From contig JAJPIM010000012.1 in the NCBI GenBank assembly GCA_021324775.1, forward strand, positions 1 to 49,491: 49,491 nucleotides of DNA, read 5' to 3'. Source of the DNA: Gemmatimonadota bacterium. GTDB taxonomy: Bacteria; Gemmatimonadota; Gemmatimonadetes; Gemmatimonadales; Gemmatimonadaceae. The notes under the pieces are model-generated. The model ran no database searches and was not told the DNA's origin. It saw only the letters and a list, made by a program, of their open reading frames with translations. The first letter of the stretch is position 1. Each line of letters opens with the position of its first letter. The translations under genes and the position numbers were made by a program. This document shows positions 33,964-43,017 of this stretch, in pieces.

Positions 33964-35793
33964 ATGCCTCGTCAGCCGTCGTTTTACACGTTGTGTGCGC
34001 TGGCCATGGCGCTGATCGCGCCCGGCCCGCGGAGCGCGGCCCAGGATTCCGCCGCTGCCCCCTACCCGCGACCGCCGGGAGCGTACGAGGTCGAGGTCGA
34101 ACGCAACATCATGGTGCCGATGCGGGATGGTACTCAGCTGGCCACTGATATCTACCGGCCAAAGGATGTCGCTGGCCGTCTGCCGACCATCCTCATTCGC
34201 CTTCCCTACAACAAGTCCGCCTATCGCTTCGGGGCCATCGACCCGGCGCAATTCTTCGCCTCGCATGGGTATGCAGTCGTGGTGCAGGACGTCCGGGGCA
34301 AGTTCGCGTCTGAGGGCGAGTTTCGCGTGTATCAGGGCGAGATGACGGATTGGACGGATATGTTCGAGTGGGCCGCTGGGCAGCCGTGGTCCACTGGGCA
34401 GATCGGGACGTACGGTTGTTCGTATCTGGGCGAAGGCCAACTGATCGCCGCCCAGCAGCGGAACGCCCATCACATCGCCGCTATCCCGCAGGCGGCGGGC
34501 GGGAATCTCGGACGTGTCGGGCGGCTCCGAGAGTTCTGGGGCTCCGTTGAAGGCGGGGCGTTCTCGCTCTCGCTCAACTTCAATTGGATGCCGGTTTTTG
34601 CTTCGGTAGACAAAGGGGCACGTCCGGCGCCGAAGGTCGACCTCGCGTCGTTTCTTCGGACCCTGCCGCTCATCGACATGGCGGACCGCGCTGGCTCCCC
34701 CTCATGGGACTGGCGGAATTTCCTGGAGCGGCCGCCCAATGACCCATGGTGGGATGCACAGGGCTATTTGACAGAAGCGGACAGCACCGGCGTCGCTGCA
34801 CTGCAGGTGACGTCCTGGTTCGACTTCGCTGAGGAGGCGCTGATCGCGGCCAATATCTTCCGGACGAATGCGATCAATGACCGTGCACGCACGGGACAGT
34901 ATGTCATCATCTCTCCGACAACACACTGCATCTCAGAACGGGCGTCTCGTGAAACCGTCGTTGGGGACCTGCCAGTCGGCGACGCCCGCCTCCACTACTG
35001 GGACATCTATCTTGCCTGGTTTGATCGCTGGCTACGCGGTAACGTCCACGCGATCGACTCTCTCGCGCACTTCCAGTACTACACGATCGGCCGCGACCGG
35101 TGGCAGTCGTCAGACACCTGGCCAGTCAAGGGCATGCACGAGACATCGTTCTATCTCCAGAGCAACGGGCATGCGGCCACGGCGACGGGGGACGGGCGTA
35201 TCAGTTTGACCCCTCCAACGCGCGACCACCCCGATTCGTTCACCTACGATCCGGCTGATCCCGTGCCGTCGCGCGGAAGCGCGGTCTGCTGCACCGGTAA
35301 CCCGAAGGATCAGCCAGGTTCGTTCGACAACGCCGACATCGAGCAACGGCCCGACGTGCTTGTGTATACGAGCGACCCGTTGGCCGATGGAATGGAACTG
35401 ACGGGTTCAATGCGCGCCGAGGTGTATCTCAGCTCCGATGTGCTCGATACCGATGTGACGGTGAAGTTGCTCGACGTGTTTCCGGATGGGCGAGCCATGA
35501 ACATGCAGGACGGCATCACGCGCGCGCGGTGGCGGGACGGCTTTGACACGCCGCACATGATGGAGCGGGGCAAGGTGTACGAGGTCCCGGTTACCCTACG
35601 CGCGACGTCGTGGTACCTTCGCCCTCAGCACCGGCTGCGAGTTGAGATCTCGAGCTCAAACTTTCCGCGATTCGACCGGAATCTCAACACGGGGGGCCAC
35701 AACTACGACGAGACCACGTGGCGGACGGCGCACAACGTGATCCATCATGCGCCTGGCAGCCTGTCGCGGGTGATTCTCCCTGTCGTACGTTGA
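33964..35793 (+). CDS. Secreted CocE/NonD-family (S15-like) hydrolase
   Basis: A 609-residue protein. A signal peptide (FYTLCALAMALIAPGPRSAAQ) fixes ATG 33964; the open frame runs back to 33826 without a better start. The catalytic alpha/beta domain includes MVPMRDGTQLATDIYRP, VVVQDVRGKFASEGEF and the nucleophile GCSYLGE with Ser 153. The Asp is probably in SWFDFAEE and the His in SPTTHCIS. The C-terminal jelly roll typical of X-Pro dipeptidyl-peptidases and CocE is present (GSMRAEVYLSSDVLDTDVTV, LRPQHRLRVEISSSNFPRFD). It may be an acyl-peptidase or ester hydrolase. A gene for an S41 peptidase begins 19 bases after its stop, suggesting one transcript. Confidence 0.88.
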   Translation: MPRQPSFYTLCALAMALIAPGPRSAAQDSAAAPYPRPPGAYEVEVERNIMVPMRDGTQLATDIYRPKDVAGRLPTILIRLPYNKSAYRFGAIDPAQFFASHGYAVVVQDVRGKFASEGEFRVYQGEMTDWTDMFEWAAGQPWSTGQIGTYGCSYLGEGQLIAAQQRNAHHIAAIPQAAGGNLGRVGRLREFWGSVEGGAFSLSLNFNWMPVFASVDKGARPAPKVDLASFLRTLPLIDMADRAGSPSWDWRNFLERPPNDPWWDAQGYLTEADSTGVAALQVTSWFDFAEEALIAANIFRTNAINDRARTGQYVIISPTTHCISERASRETVVGDLPVGDARLHYWDIYLAWFDRWLRGNVHAIDSLAHFQYYTIGRDRWQSSDTWPVKGMHETSFYLQSNGHAATATGDGRISLTPPTRDHPDSFTYDPADPVPSRGSAVCCTGNPKDQPGSFDNADIEQRPDVLVYTSDPLADGMELTGSMRAEVYLSSDVLDTDVTVKLLDVFPDGRAMNMQDGITRARWRDGFDTPHMMERGKVYEVPVTLRATSWYLRPQHRLRVEISSSNFPRFDRNLNTGGHNYDETTWRTAHNVIHHAPGSLSRVILPVVR

Positions 35794-35812
35794 CCGTCTT
35801 ACTACCTCGGTG

Positions 35813-37204
35813 ATGCGAGCGACAGCGCGAAGGTCAATCAGGTTGGTTGCGACTCGTATACGTCTCGTAGCCTTCGTTCTTGTTGCCGGTCCAGCGGCCG
35901 CTCAGTCTGCCGCGACGGCACGGTGGTCACCGGATCCCCAGACGCACCGTGTGGTCGTCGATACGATTGCGGCGCAGTTGCGCCGCCATTATGTCGACGC
36001 CGACACGGGCCAACTCATTGCCGAGTACATACTGCGGCGAGCGGCGGCCGGCACCTACGACACGATAACCGATCCGTATCGTTTGGCGGCCCGCTTGACC
36101 GCCGACCTTGGCACCGTCAATCACGACGGGCACCTGTCGGTCCACTATGCTCCTGATATGCCGACGTATCCGGTCGGACCAGAGGGGCTCAAACTCGGCG
36201 GCCCTCCAGGGCCGCTGCCACCAGAGGTTGTGGAGGAGGAGCGCTCGGCGCATTACGGGATTGCTCGCCTCGATGTCCTGCCCGGCAATGTTGGTTACAT
36301 GGACCTGCGCAGCTTCCCAGAGTCCCCAGCGGCGTACGATGCCATAGTAAACGCCTTGCGATATCTCGAGCCGACCGACGCAATCATCATCGACCTCCGT
36401 CGCAACGGAGGTGGATCGGGCGAGATGTCCAACTTTCTCATCAGTCATTTCGTGGGACCCGACTCGACCCTGTCGCTGCGCGTGATCAACCGGTCGGGCC
36501 ACGAGCAGATCGATCGCTGGACGCTCGGGAAGGTGCCGGGACCGCGCCGGCCGACGGTGCCGCTCTTTCTCCTCACCTGCCGGGCGACGGGGTCGGCCGC
36601 CGAAGATTTTGCCTTTGTCCTGTCGAACCTCGGCCGGGCGACGGTCGTCGGGGACCGTACGTATGGCGCGGGCCACAACAACGCGTTCCTCGCCTCCGGG
36701 TACGGATTCGTGACGTCGATCTCATTTACGCGGGTCATGGACCCGCGAACCGGTAAAGAATGGGAGGGGGTGGGTGTCCGCCCGACCCTCCCTGCCGAAC
36801 CGGAGCAGGCGCTTCTCGTTGCACACGCGACGGCGGTCGAGCGACTTGCCGCCTCGGCGACCGGGCCGCGGCGCAAGGAATACATGGCAATCCACGAGGC
36901 ACTCGAAGCGGAGCTGCATCCGCGAGTTGTGCCACCGCTGATGCTCGAGCGCTATGCCGGCCGCTATAGCGGTGGCCAGTCCATCGCGTTCGTCGATGGC
37001 CGGCTGGCCTTTCGGCCACGTGCTGGGTTCCTGTCCGAGCCTCTCGTCGCGATCGGAGACTCCGTCTTTGCCCGTCACGCGAGCGATCGGATCATCTTTG
37101 CCCACGACGCCGCTGGCGCAGTCGTGATGAGCGTCGTGACGCTGAACCGGGGCACCCTCTCGTTTCGGCGGATCGACGGGGAGGCCGAGACGCCAGCGGG
37201 GTAG
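35813..37204 (+). CDS. Secreted S41-family serine peptidase
   Basis: A 463-residue protein with a signal segment (RLVAFVLVAGPAAAQ). An N-terminal helical part (VVVDTIAAQLRRHYVD) precedes the S41 core: NVGYMDLRSFPES, AIIIDLRRNGGGSGEMSN and TCRATGSAAEDFAFVL with Ser 261 as nucleophile. The core ends at GVGVRPTLP. About 80 C-terminal residues (MLERYAGRYSGGQSIAFVDG) form a small beta domain like those attached to other secreted hydrolases. No PDZ domain is seen. ATG 35813 is preceded directly by an in-frame GTG. It follows the CocE-type gene by 19 bases. It has the same core as the peptidase at 12478 but is longer and not part of a sigma operon. Confidence 0.87.
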   Translation: MRATARRSIRLVATRIRLVAFVLVAGPAAAQSAATARWSPDPQTHRVVVDTIAAQLRRHYVDADTGQLIAEYILRRAAAGTYDTITDPYRLAARLTADLGTVNHDGHLSVHYAPDMPTYPVGPEGLKLGGPPGPLPPEVVEEERSAHYGIARLDVLPGNVGYMDLRSFPESPAAYDAIVNALRYLEPTDAIIIDLRRNGGGSGEMSNFLISHFVGPDSTLSLRVINRSGHEQIDRWTLGKVPGPRRPTVPLFLLTCRATGSAAEDFAFVLSNLGRATVVGDRTYGAGHNNAFLASGYGFVTSISFTRVMDPRTGKEWEGVGVRPTLPAEPEQALLVAHATAVERLAASATGPRRKEYMAIHEALEAELHPRVVPPLMLERYAGRYSGGQSIAFVDGRLAFRPRAGFLSEPLVAIGDSVFARHASDRIIFAHDAAGAVVMSVVTLNRGTLSFRRIDGEAETPAG

Positions 37205-37291
37205 TCTGCCAAACTCTCTTCACGACGGCGTCACACTGGTCCGGGCATGCTTGCCTATCCAGGCGCGCGAGGCCGAGTTCCGGGGCGGCCG

Positions 37292-38698
37292 CTAAGGCTC
37301 AGCGGAGTCTTGGATATGGGCGATCGAATCGAGTTGCGTACGGAGCGCCGACGTATCTCCGGCGATTGCGATCGTGAGGTGGCCGCGCGACAGATAGGCT
37401 GCTGCCAACCGTTGTACCTCAGCTGGGGTGACGCCAGCCCCTGCTACCGCGTCTGGGCCAGCGGCCGGCCCGCCACGATGGAGCGCATCGTCAAGCTCTA
37501 TCTCATTGAGCCGTCCGGATCGGCTCGCGCGCGCCAACAGCGTGCGGCCTGCGACATAGCGCTCAGTCGCCTCGACTTCGTCGGCTGTGGGAGGCGTTGT
37601 GGCAAGCCGTTCGATTTCCCGGACAATCTCTCGTAAAGCGGGCCATGCCACGTTCGACGCCACGTCGGCAGACTCCGCCCAGTACGCATTACCCGAGGGA
37701 GTTGCCGTCAGTGTGCTGCCAGGTCCGTACGCATAGCCTTTAGCCTCCCGGATATTCTTCGTAATGCGGGAGCTGAGACCACCACCCAGCAAGACGTCCA
37801 CAATACGAAAGGATTCAAAGTCGGGGGTGCCCGCGGCTGGCCCGCGCGCCCCGACCACGATGGCCACCTGCTTCGCGCCAGGCCGATGGATGATGCGCAG
37901 CATCGACGGGACCGGCGCTGCGGGCGGTTGGTCATGCTCTCTGGGGGCGCCGGCGCGCCAATCGGCGAATGCCGCGGTCGTGGCGCGGCGCACGTTGCCG
38001 TAGTCGTATCGGCCCACGACGTAAACGGTGAGTGGAGCCGTACGCACTCGCGTGTCATAGTATCGCTGCATCGCGGCGACGCTCGCCGTCTGGCTATCCC
38101 CGGCCGCGCACTCGCTCCGAAACTCGTTACCCGGGAATAGCATCGACTCGAAGGCATGGATGGCGGCGGAGTCCACGCCAGCCTCCGCAGCGACTGTTGC
38201 CTGCGCCGCATCGCGGGCCGCTTGTTGGACGCCTGGCGGGTCCAGTGGTGGGTGCGTCACGACGCTCCCAAGCAGCGCCACCGCTGCCGGCACGAACGAT
38301 TGGAGAACGGCAGTTGATAGCTCGATGCGCTCCGGCGCCAAGGTGACCGTGACTGCTCCGCCCATGTGCGCGAGCGAGTCAGTGTATCTGACACCGCGGA
38401 GGGAGGCGGAGCCCTGCCCAAGCAGGCTGGCCATCACGTTGGCGCGTAGGCAGTCTGCGGATCCGTCGGCGCCCGTCCTGATGACCACTCGCACCAGTGC
38501 CTGTGGCGAGCCACTGAACGGCAGGACGATGAGGTGAACGCCATCTGCGATCCGGGCGTCGCCGGGGCGTGCGACCGCTGGCATCGCGATCGGCCCGACA
38601 ACGGGGCGATCTCGTGTCTCGCCAGCCTGGGCGCGAAGGCCCGGCGCCCATAGGCTCGCCGCGATGGCGAACGCTGCGAGCATGAGTGGCCGGATCAT
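37292..38698 (-). CDS. M16-family peptidase-like protein lacking the metal site (non-catalytic partner)
   Basis: A 468-residue secreted protein (signal MLAAFAIAASLWAPGLRAQ) with two M16 half-domains. The position of the HxxEH site reads LRANVMASLLGQGSASLRG, with no His or Glu ligands. The C-terminal half keeps the substrate-binding Arg/Tyr segment SSRITKNIREAKGYAYGPGS. This is the pattern of the non-catalytic subunit in two-protein M16 peptidases. Its ATG overlaps the stop of the active-looking M16 gene (TGATG at 38696-38700), so the two are translationally coupled and probably form a dimer. Confidence 0.86.
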   Translation of the reverse strand: MIRPLMLAAFAIAASLWAPGLRAQAGETRDRPVVGPIAMPAVARPGDARIADGVHLIVLPFSGSPQALVRVVIRTGADGSADCLRANVMASLLGQGSASLRGVRYTDSLAHMGGAVTVTLAPERIELSTAVLQSFVPAAVALLGSVVTHPPLDPPGVQQAARDAAQATVAAEAGVDSAAIHAFESMLFPGNEFRSECAAGDSQTASVAAMQRYYDTRVRTAPLTVYVVGRYDYGNVRRATTAAFADWRAGAPREHDQPPAAPVPSMLRIIHRPGAKQVAIVVGARGPAAGTPDFESFRIVDVLLGGGLSSRITKNIREAKGYAYGPGSTLTATPSGNAYWAESADVASNVAWPALREIVREIERLATTPPTADEVEATERYVAGRTLLARASRSGRLNEIELDDALHRGGPAAGPDAVAGAGVTPAEVQRLAAAYLSRGHLTIAIAGDTSALRTQLDSIAHIQDSAEP

Positions 38699-40212
38699 CA
38701 GTGAGAGTCCGCCGGTGCGGGGGTGTGAGCTGCGGGCGGGCGGCGGATATAGACGGTCCGTTGTGCGCGGCTCAGGAAAGCCCGCGCCGTTTCCTGGATA
38801 TCGGCTGCGGTGATGTTATCCAGGGCAGCTTCGACGCCGTTGAGTTTGCCCGGATCATCATCGAATAGGGCGTACGACGCCAACAGATCTGCCTTGCCGA
38901 ATCCCGAGAGGTAGTCGAGGTCACTGTACAGCGAGACCTTGGCTTTGCGCCGCGCGAGTTCAAGATCGCGATCGCTCAGGGCCGTCGATGCCAGGCCGTC
39001 GACCGCGCGCTGCACCGAATCGACGATGGCATGGGCGCGATCGGACTGGCTGTAGGCGACACCGACGGTCCAGAGCATCGGACCGTTGTAATTGAAGAAA
39101 TTGCCCTGCAGGTTGGTGCCGCCGAACACGGCGTCGGCCAATCCCCCATCGCGGACCAGGCTGCGTCCGAGCCGGCTGTCGCCTCCCTGCAAGACGATTT
39201 GATCGATGATCGCCATGGTATAGAATGCTTTGCTGCCACGCGGGGGCATGTGGAACGCGACGGCCAGGACCGGGCTCTTTGCCAACGAGTCGATGCGCTC
39301 GCCCGTGCGCTCCTCAGTCTGCGCCGGCTCAGAGAAGTCGGGCCGTGCTGGTTCCGGACCGCGAGGAATGGGTCCGAAATATGTTTGAATCCAGCGCCGG
39401 GCCTCTGCTGGCCGGAAATTGCCGGAGAGGACAAGCACCGCGTTGTTGGGGGTGTAATAGGCGGCGTGAAAGCTCCTGACATCTTCCAGTGATGCCGCCT
39501 CCAGTCCGTCAGGCAGTCCGCGGAAGTTGTGCGCATTCTGCCAATTGCGGTTGGCGAATTGGGGGACATCGAGCCATGGAAACCCGCCGTCCGGTTGATT
39601 GATATAGGAGAACCTGATCTCGGCCTCGACGATGTTCTTTTGCCGCCGTAGTGCGGAGTCGTCGACCACGAGCCCGCCCATCCGGTCCCCCTCGGCCCAC
39701 AACATGAGCTGGAGCGCCGGCGATGGGACAATCTCGAAATAATCCGTGAAGTCGAATCGGGTATTGCCGTTGAGCGTCCCTCCGTTGGACTCGATCAAGT
39801 GCAACAATTCGCCCGGGCGCAAATGGGTCGACCCCTCGAACATCAAGTGCTCGAAGAGGTGCGCGAATCCCTCATGGCCTGGCGGCTCCAATCGCTGGCC
39901 GATCCCGTAGTAGACCCCGACGACGACAACCGGCGTTGACGTGTCGGGCGCGAGCACGATCTTGAGGCCGTTCGATAGCCGATAGTAGTCGATCGCGATC
40001 GTGGGATAGCGACCGGGGGACGCACTTGGCAGCCGTAGATCGCCCGGCCGGCCAATCGGCCCTTGACCGTGCACTGGCACTGTCCCGAGCAGAAGGAGGC
40101 ACGTCGAGGCTCGTATCACGTGCGCGGTGCGGCGCCTCAGGGTTGGGGCGCGCCGGCGTCCGGGATGGCTGTACCGCAACAAGCGCCGGGATGAGCGAGC
40201 GGAACGCTGCAT
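38698..40212 (-). CDS. M16-family zinc metallopeptidase (catalytic subunit)
   Basis: A 504-residue protein from ATG 40212, which has GAGG 6 bases upstream; an earlier ATG at 40245 is possible. The signal segment is VIRASTCLLLLGTVPVHGQ. The inverted zinc motif HLFEH lies at 118-122 and its third ligand Glu at about 198 (NIVEAEIRF), giving HxxEH-x75-E. The C-terminal half has SRLGRSLVRDGGLADAV, the partner of the Arg/Tyr pocket, though without the usual Tyr. It would degrade short peptides in the periplasm together with the coupled non-catalytic protein at 37292-38698. The N-terminus before the signal segment is Arg-rich and long, which is odd. Confidence 0.9.
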   Translation of the reverse strand: MQRSARSSRRLLRYSHPGRRRAPTLRRRTAHVIRASTCLLLLGTVPVHGQGPIGRPGDLRLPSASPGRYPTIAIDYYRLSNGLKIVLAPDTSTPVVVVGVYYGIGQRLEPPGHEGFAHLFEHLMFEGSTHLRPGELLHLIESNGGTLNGNTRFDFTDYFEIVPSPALQLMLWAEGDRMGGLVVDDSALRRQKNIVEAEIRFSYINQPDGGFPWLDVPQFANRNWQNAHNFRGLPDGLEAASLEDVRSFHAAYYTPNNAVLVLSGNFRPAEARRWIQTYFGPIPRGPEPARPDFSEPAQTEERTGERIDSLAKSPVLAVAFHMPPRGSKAFYTMAIIDQIVLQGGDSRLGRSLVRDGGLADAVFGGTNLQGNFFNYNGPMLWTVGVAYSQSDRAHAIVDSVQRAVDGLASTALSDRDLELARRKAKVSLYSDLDYLSGFGKADLLASYALFDDDPGKLNGVEAALDNITAADIQETARAFLSRAQRTVYIRRPPAAHTPAPADSH

Positions 40213-40418
40213 CGCGTTCCTCGCCGCGGTCATGATGGGAATCATAGATGTGTGCTACGGTGCGAGTTGCGGACAGGCGGCGGGGCCGCCTCACACGCCC
40301 GTTCTATGAGTAGTAACCCCTGGTGGGCTTGGAGCCGGGGTCCCTGATGTTTCACACAATCTGAACACAAAACGCCCCAGGCGCGAGGAACGCGCACACA
40401 GTTGAGAATCCCGTATCA

Positions 40419-41516
40419 CTAATCGTCTAACTGGGCGTCGAGCGACTGCTTCATCGCCTGCCTCGCCATGCCCCGAACCCACCGGTGAAATGCCTCGCTG
40501 GGCGCCTTCCCGGGAGTGTACATCGCCCCGATCGAGTCGACCTGCACGCTTGCTTGCACGTCAGCGAGACTCCCCGCTCCGCGTTCGAGCGCCGCTTGCA
40601 CTTGACCGATGACTGAGGCATACAACCTGGCGGTCAGGTCCAGGTAGGTTTTGTCGTGCATGGCCGGACCCTGACCAGGGACAATCACGGCGACGTCGAG
40701 GGCGTCGAGACGACGCAAGGTCTGGAGCCACGCCGAAAGCCCGTACGCCCCGGCGCCCCACGGTGGAGGCCCGTGACCGTCCTCCGGGCTGACGAGGACA
40801 TCGCCCGTCACCAGCAGTCGCTCGGCGGGCAGATACAGGACCGTCGAACCAAGCGCATCCCCGGTTGCGCTCACGAGGCGAAACTCGCGGCGACCGCTCC
40901 ACAGGATGAGGGAGTCGCGAAATGCGATGGTCGGCAGGACGCGTCGCACCGACCGCATTTCCGCCACCCATCGGGCTAACTCGTCGACGTTTCCCTGCAG
41001 CGCACGCTGGTACTCCGGCCTCAGCGGCGACCCATCGGGCTCTTTGCCCGTACGCGTCGCCGTCTCCAGCCTAGTCTGGGCACCACGCATCACGGATGTG
41101 AACGCATCCTCAAAGAGCGGCTGGCTGCGCTTCATGTAGTCACGGGTCTCGGTCGTGGCGACGATCTGAACTCCTGGGAAAGCTTTTACGTATTCGTCGT
41201 TTCCAGACCAATGATCCATGTGAAAATGCGAATTGATCAGAATCCGAACTGGCTTGTTCGTGATCTTGCGGATCTCCGCAATGACCTTACGCGTTGTGGA
41301 GGGCCGCGTATTCGCATCGAACACCGTGACGTCCTCATCGTTGACGATCACGACCGTGTTGGAAGACGTCCAAACGTCTAGTTCAGTGGGCGCGCGGAAG
41401 AGGTAGATGCCATCGCCGAGCACCTCTTTATGAAGCACCGTGTCAGGCGCTGTTTGGCCAGCGAGAGGCCTGGCGAGGAGCGCTAGCACACCGAGACAAT
41501 GGACCAAGCGGTTCAT
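40419..41516 (-). CDS. Secreted metallo-beta-lactamase-fold hydrolase
   Basis: A 365-residue protein with a signal peptide (CLGVLALLARPLAGQ). ATG 41516 has GAGG 6 bases upstream. The MBL motif HFHMDH lies at 97-102 (INSHFHMDHWSGN), and further metal residues appear in SATGDALGSTVLYLPAERLLVTGDVL, although the usual His before this Asp segment is replaced. Close relatives are annotated as MBL-fold hydrolases of unknown substrate; the second half (ALDVAVIVPGQGP) carries the usual C-terminal His-like position as Gly-Pro. Activity against beta-lactams is not implied. It is divergent from the NTF2/DoxX operon with 459 bases between. Confidence 0.82.
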   Translation of the reverse strand: MNRLVHCLGVLALLARPLAGQTAPDTVLHKEVLGDGIYLFRAPTELDVWTSSNTVVIVNDEDVTVFDANTRPSTTRKVIAEIRKITNKPVRILINSHFHMDHWSGNDEYVKAFPGVQIVATTETRDYMKRSQPLFEDAFTSVMRGAQTRLETATRTGKEPDGSPLRPEYQRALQGNVDELARWVAEMRSVRRVLPTIAFRDSLILWSGRREFRLVSATGDALGSTVLYLPAERLLVTGDVLVSPEDGHGPPPWGAGAYGLSAWLQTLRRLDALDVAVIVPGQGPAMHDKTYLDLTARLYASVIGQVQAALERGAGSLADVQASVQVDSIGAMYTPGKAPSEAFHRWVRGMARQAMKQSLDAQLDD

Positions 41517-41975
41517 TCGTGACCTCGATCGAGGATGAGATCCCAAGGCTGAAATCCCACGAGCGGGACGTTCCTGGGACGAAACCAGACCTTCGCGAGA
41601 ATGGCACCAGGCTCCCTAGCCCCGCATGAGACCAGAAAACGGCTAGACAGGTTCGCCAGCGGCATCTCCCGGCCTCGTGCGCTAACTGATCGTTAACGAC
41701 ACCGCGAGAGTGGCTTAACAACAAGAAACTGGCCGGCAGTCACCCTCGGGATCCTACGTCCGCGCGTTGAGCTCCGGGCCGTGGATGGTACGCGTGAGGA
41801 GTGTTGACACGAAGCGCCATTTTGCGATGGTGTGACGTATCGCTGCTCCTGATCCGCCATGTGCGGGGCTTAATTAGGCTTAATTAACGGTGGCGGTCAT
41901 CGACCCTGGCGGGATTACAACCGGCCTGTGCGTGCCGTGTCTCTCGTCCGCTGTCTCTGGTGGGAGGAGGAGTAG
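41517..41975. other. 459-base divergent intergenic region
   Basis: The gap between the MBL gene (minus) and the NTF2-like gene (plus). It holds TTGACA at 41804-41809, with no good -10 box at 17 bases, and the AT-rich direct repeat at 41869-41887. I see no gene in it. Confidence 0.45.
41869..41887. repeat. AT-rich direct repeat upstream of the NTF2/DoxX operon
   Basis: GCTTAATTA occurs at 41869-41877 and again at 41879-41887, a 10-base period, 89 bases before ATG 41976. TTAATTAA-type sequence is rare in this GC-rich DNA, so it may be an operator or UP-like promoter element. Confidence 0.45.
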
Positions 41976-42461
41976 ATGCGTGGTGCTCTGTACACCCTGG
42001 CCTGGGTAGTCAGCAGCTTGGTGCCACTGGCCGCGCAATCCCAAACGCCTGCGGCACCGCCGGCGCCGTCGCCGGAAGTACAAGAAGCCATGAGCCGGAT
42101 CGACAGTAGCCACGCGGCATATATCAAAGCATTTGGTGATGGGAACGCCGACGAAGTCGTCGCCGTGTACGACTCGGGCGCGACGGAACTCCTCGCGAAG
42201 GGCCGAGCGGTCCATGGGCTGAGCGCACTCCATGAATACTGGGGCGGGTGGATCAAGTCCGTTGGCCGGATCAAGTTGTCATTGGTGCGTGACGAGTTCT
42301 GGCTGCTCGGTGATCGCGCGTTCGAGACGGGCCGGTATACGACCGGCTATAAGAAGAAGGATGGTACGGACGGCACGGTGGGCGGCAACTTCGCGATTCA
42401 GTGGAAGCGGCAGGGCGACGGCAGTTGGAAGATTCTGAATCCCTTTGACACGCCCAAGTGA
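41976..42461 (+). CDS. Secreted NTF2/DUF4440-like protein
   Basis: A 161-residue protein with a signal peptide (LYTLAWVVSSLVPLAAQSQ). The ribosome site GGAGGAGG sits 5 bases before ATG 41976. The mature part is one NTF2-like domain: MSRIDSSHAAYIKAFGDGN, VVAVYDSGATELLAKG, LVRDEFWLLGDRAFETGRYT and the last strand FAIQWKRQGDGSWKILNP. Such proteins are common near stress genes and may bind or convert small molecules. It is followed after 64 bases by two DoxX genes that overlap each other, so the three probably form one operon. Confidence 0.82.
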   Translation: MRGALYTLAWVVSSLVPLAAQSQTPAAPPAPSPEVQEAMSRIDSSHAAYIKAFGDGNADEVVAVYDSGATELLAKGRAVHGLSALHEYWGGWIKSVGRIKLSLVRDEFWLLGDRAFETGRYTTGYKKKDGTDGTVGGNFAIQWKRQGDGSWKILNPFDTPK

Positions 42462-42525
42462 TCTCGTGAATTCCCCGTCGTCAGTTGTTTCATCGCCAAA
42501 CCGGGGCAATGGCGTACGGCTCTCG

Positions 42526-43017
42526 ATGGCCGGGGCCTTCGAACAGGTTCCTCGATGGGTTCTTGTCATACCACGCCTCTACGTGGGCGTGGTCTTTTGG
42601 GCCGCAGGCGCCGGGCAGCTCGCTGGGTCTGAAGAGTGGACTCTCCCCGGCCAGGGCTGGCCAGCATCGATGCACGCCCAGATCGTGGCGTGGATACCGC
42701 AGAGCGCATCCTGGTACAGTGCGTTCGAGACAAATTCGGTGCTTCCGCACACGGACGTCCTGGCTCCCGCGCTCGCGATGGCGCATCTGGTAATAGGACT
42801 CGCGCTGGTCCTCGGAGTCTGGACGCGACTCGTGGCTGTGATGGCCGCGTTGCTCCTCCTGAACTATGCGGCGGCGGAAGGGACCGCGCTGTACGGCGCC
42901 GGCGAGCCATCCGCCTATCTCGCGTTGCTCCTGGTGGTGTGGCTCGGACGCGGCGGGGAAACGTTGGGAGTCGATGCCATCCTTGCGAGCCGCCGGACCA
43001 AGGGGGGGTCGAGTTGA
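42526..43017 (+). CDS. DoxX-family membrane protein (first copy)
   Basis: A 163-residue protein from ATG 42526 with four hydrophobic segments, about VLVIPRLYVGVVFWAAGAGQL, ALAMAHLVIGLALVLGVW, LVAVMAALLLLNYAAAEG and AYLALLLVVWLGRGGETLG. The order, with the GVWTRLVAV turn between helices, is that of DoxX/DoxD-like proteins. The ribosome site is weak, and the frame is open back to 42445, which overlaps the upstream gene. The second DoxX gene begins inside its stop codon (TTGA at 43014-43017). Members act in redox chemistry of sulfur or quinones, or in membrane stress; the role here is not determined. Confidence 0.8.
   Translation: MAGAFEQVPRWVLVIPRLYVGVVFWAAGAGQLAGSEEWTLPGQGWPASMHAQIVAWIPQSASWYSAFETNSVLPHTDVLAPALAMAHLVIGLALVLGVWTRLVAVMAALLLLNYAAAEGTALYGAGEPSAYLALLLVVWLGRGGETLGVDAILASRRTKGGSS

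Noticed and set aside
41804-41832. TTGACA as a sigma-70 promoter for the NTF2/DoxX operon
   Set aside because: No acceptable -10 box lies 16-18 bases downstream.
42636-43013. N-terminal extension of the second DoxX gene
   Set aside because: It overlaps the first DoxX gene in another frame; the TTG at 43014 after a G-run is a better start.
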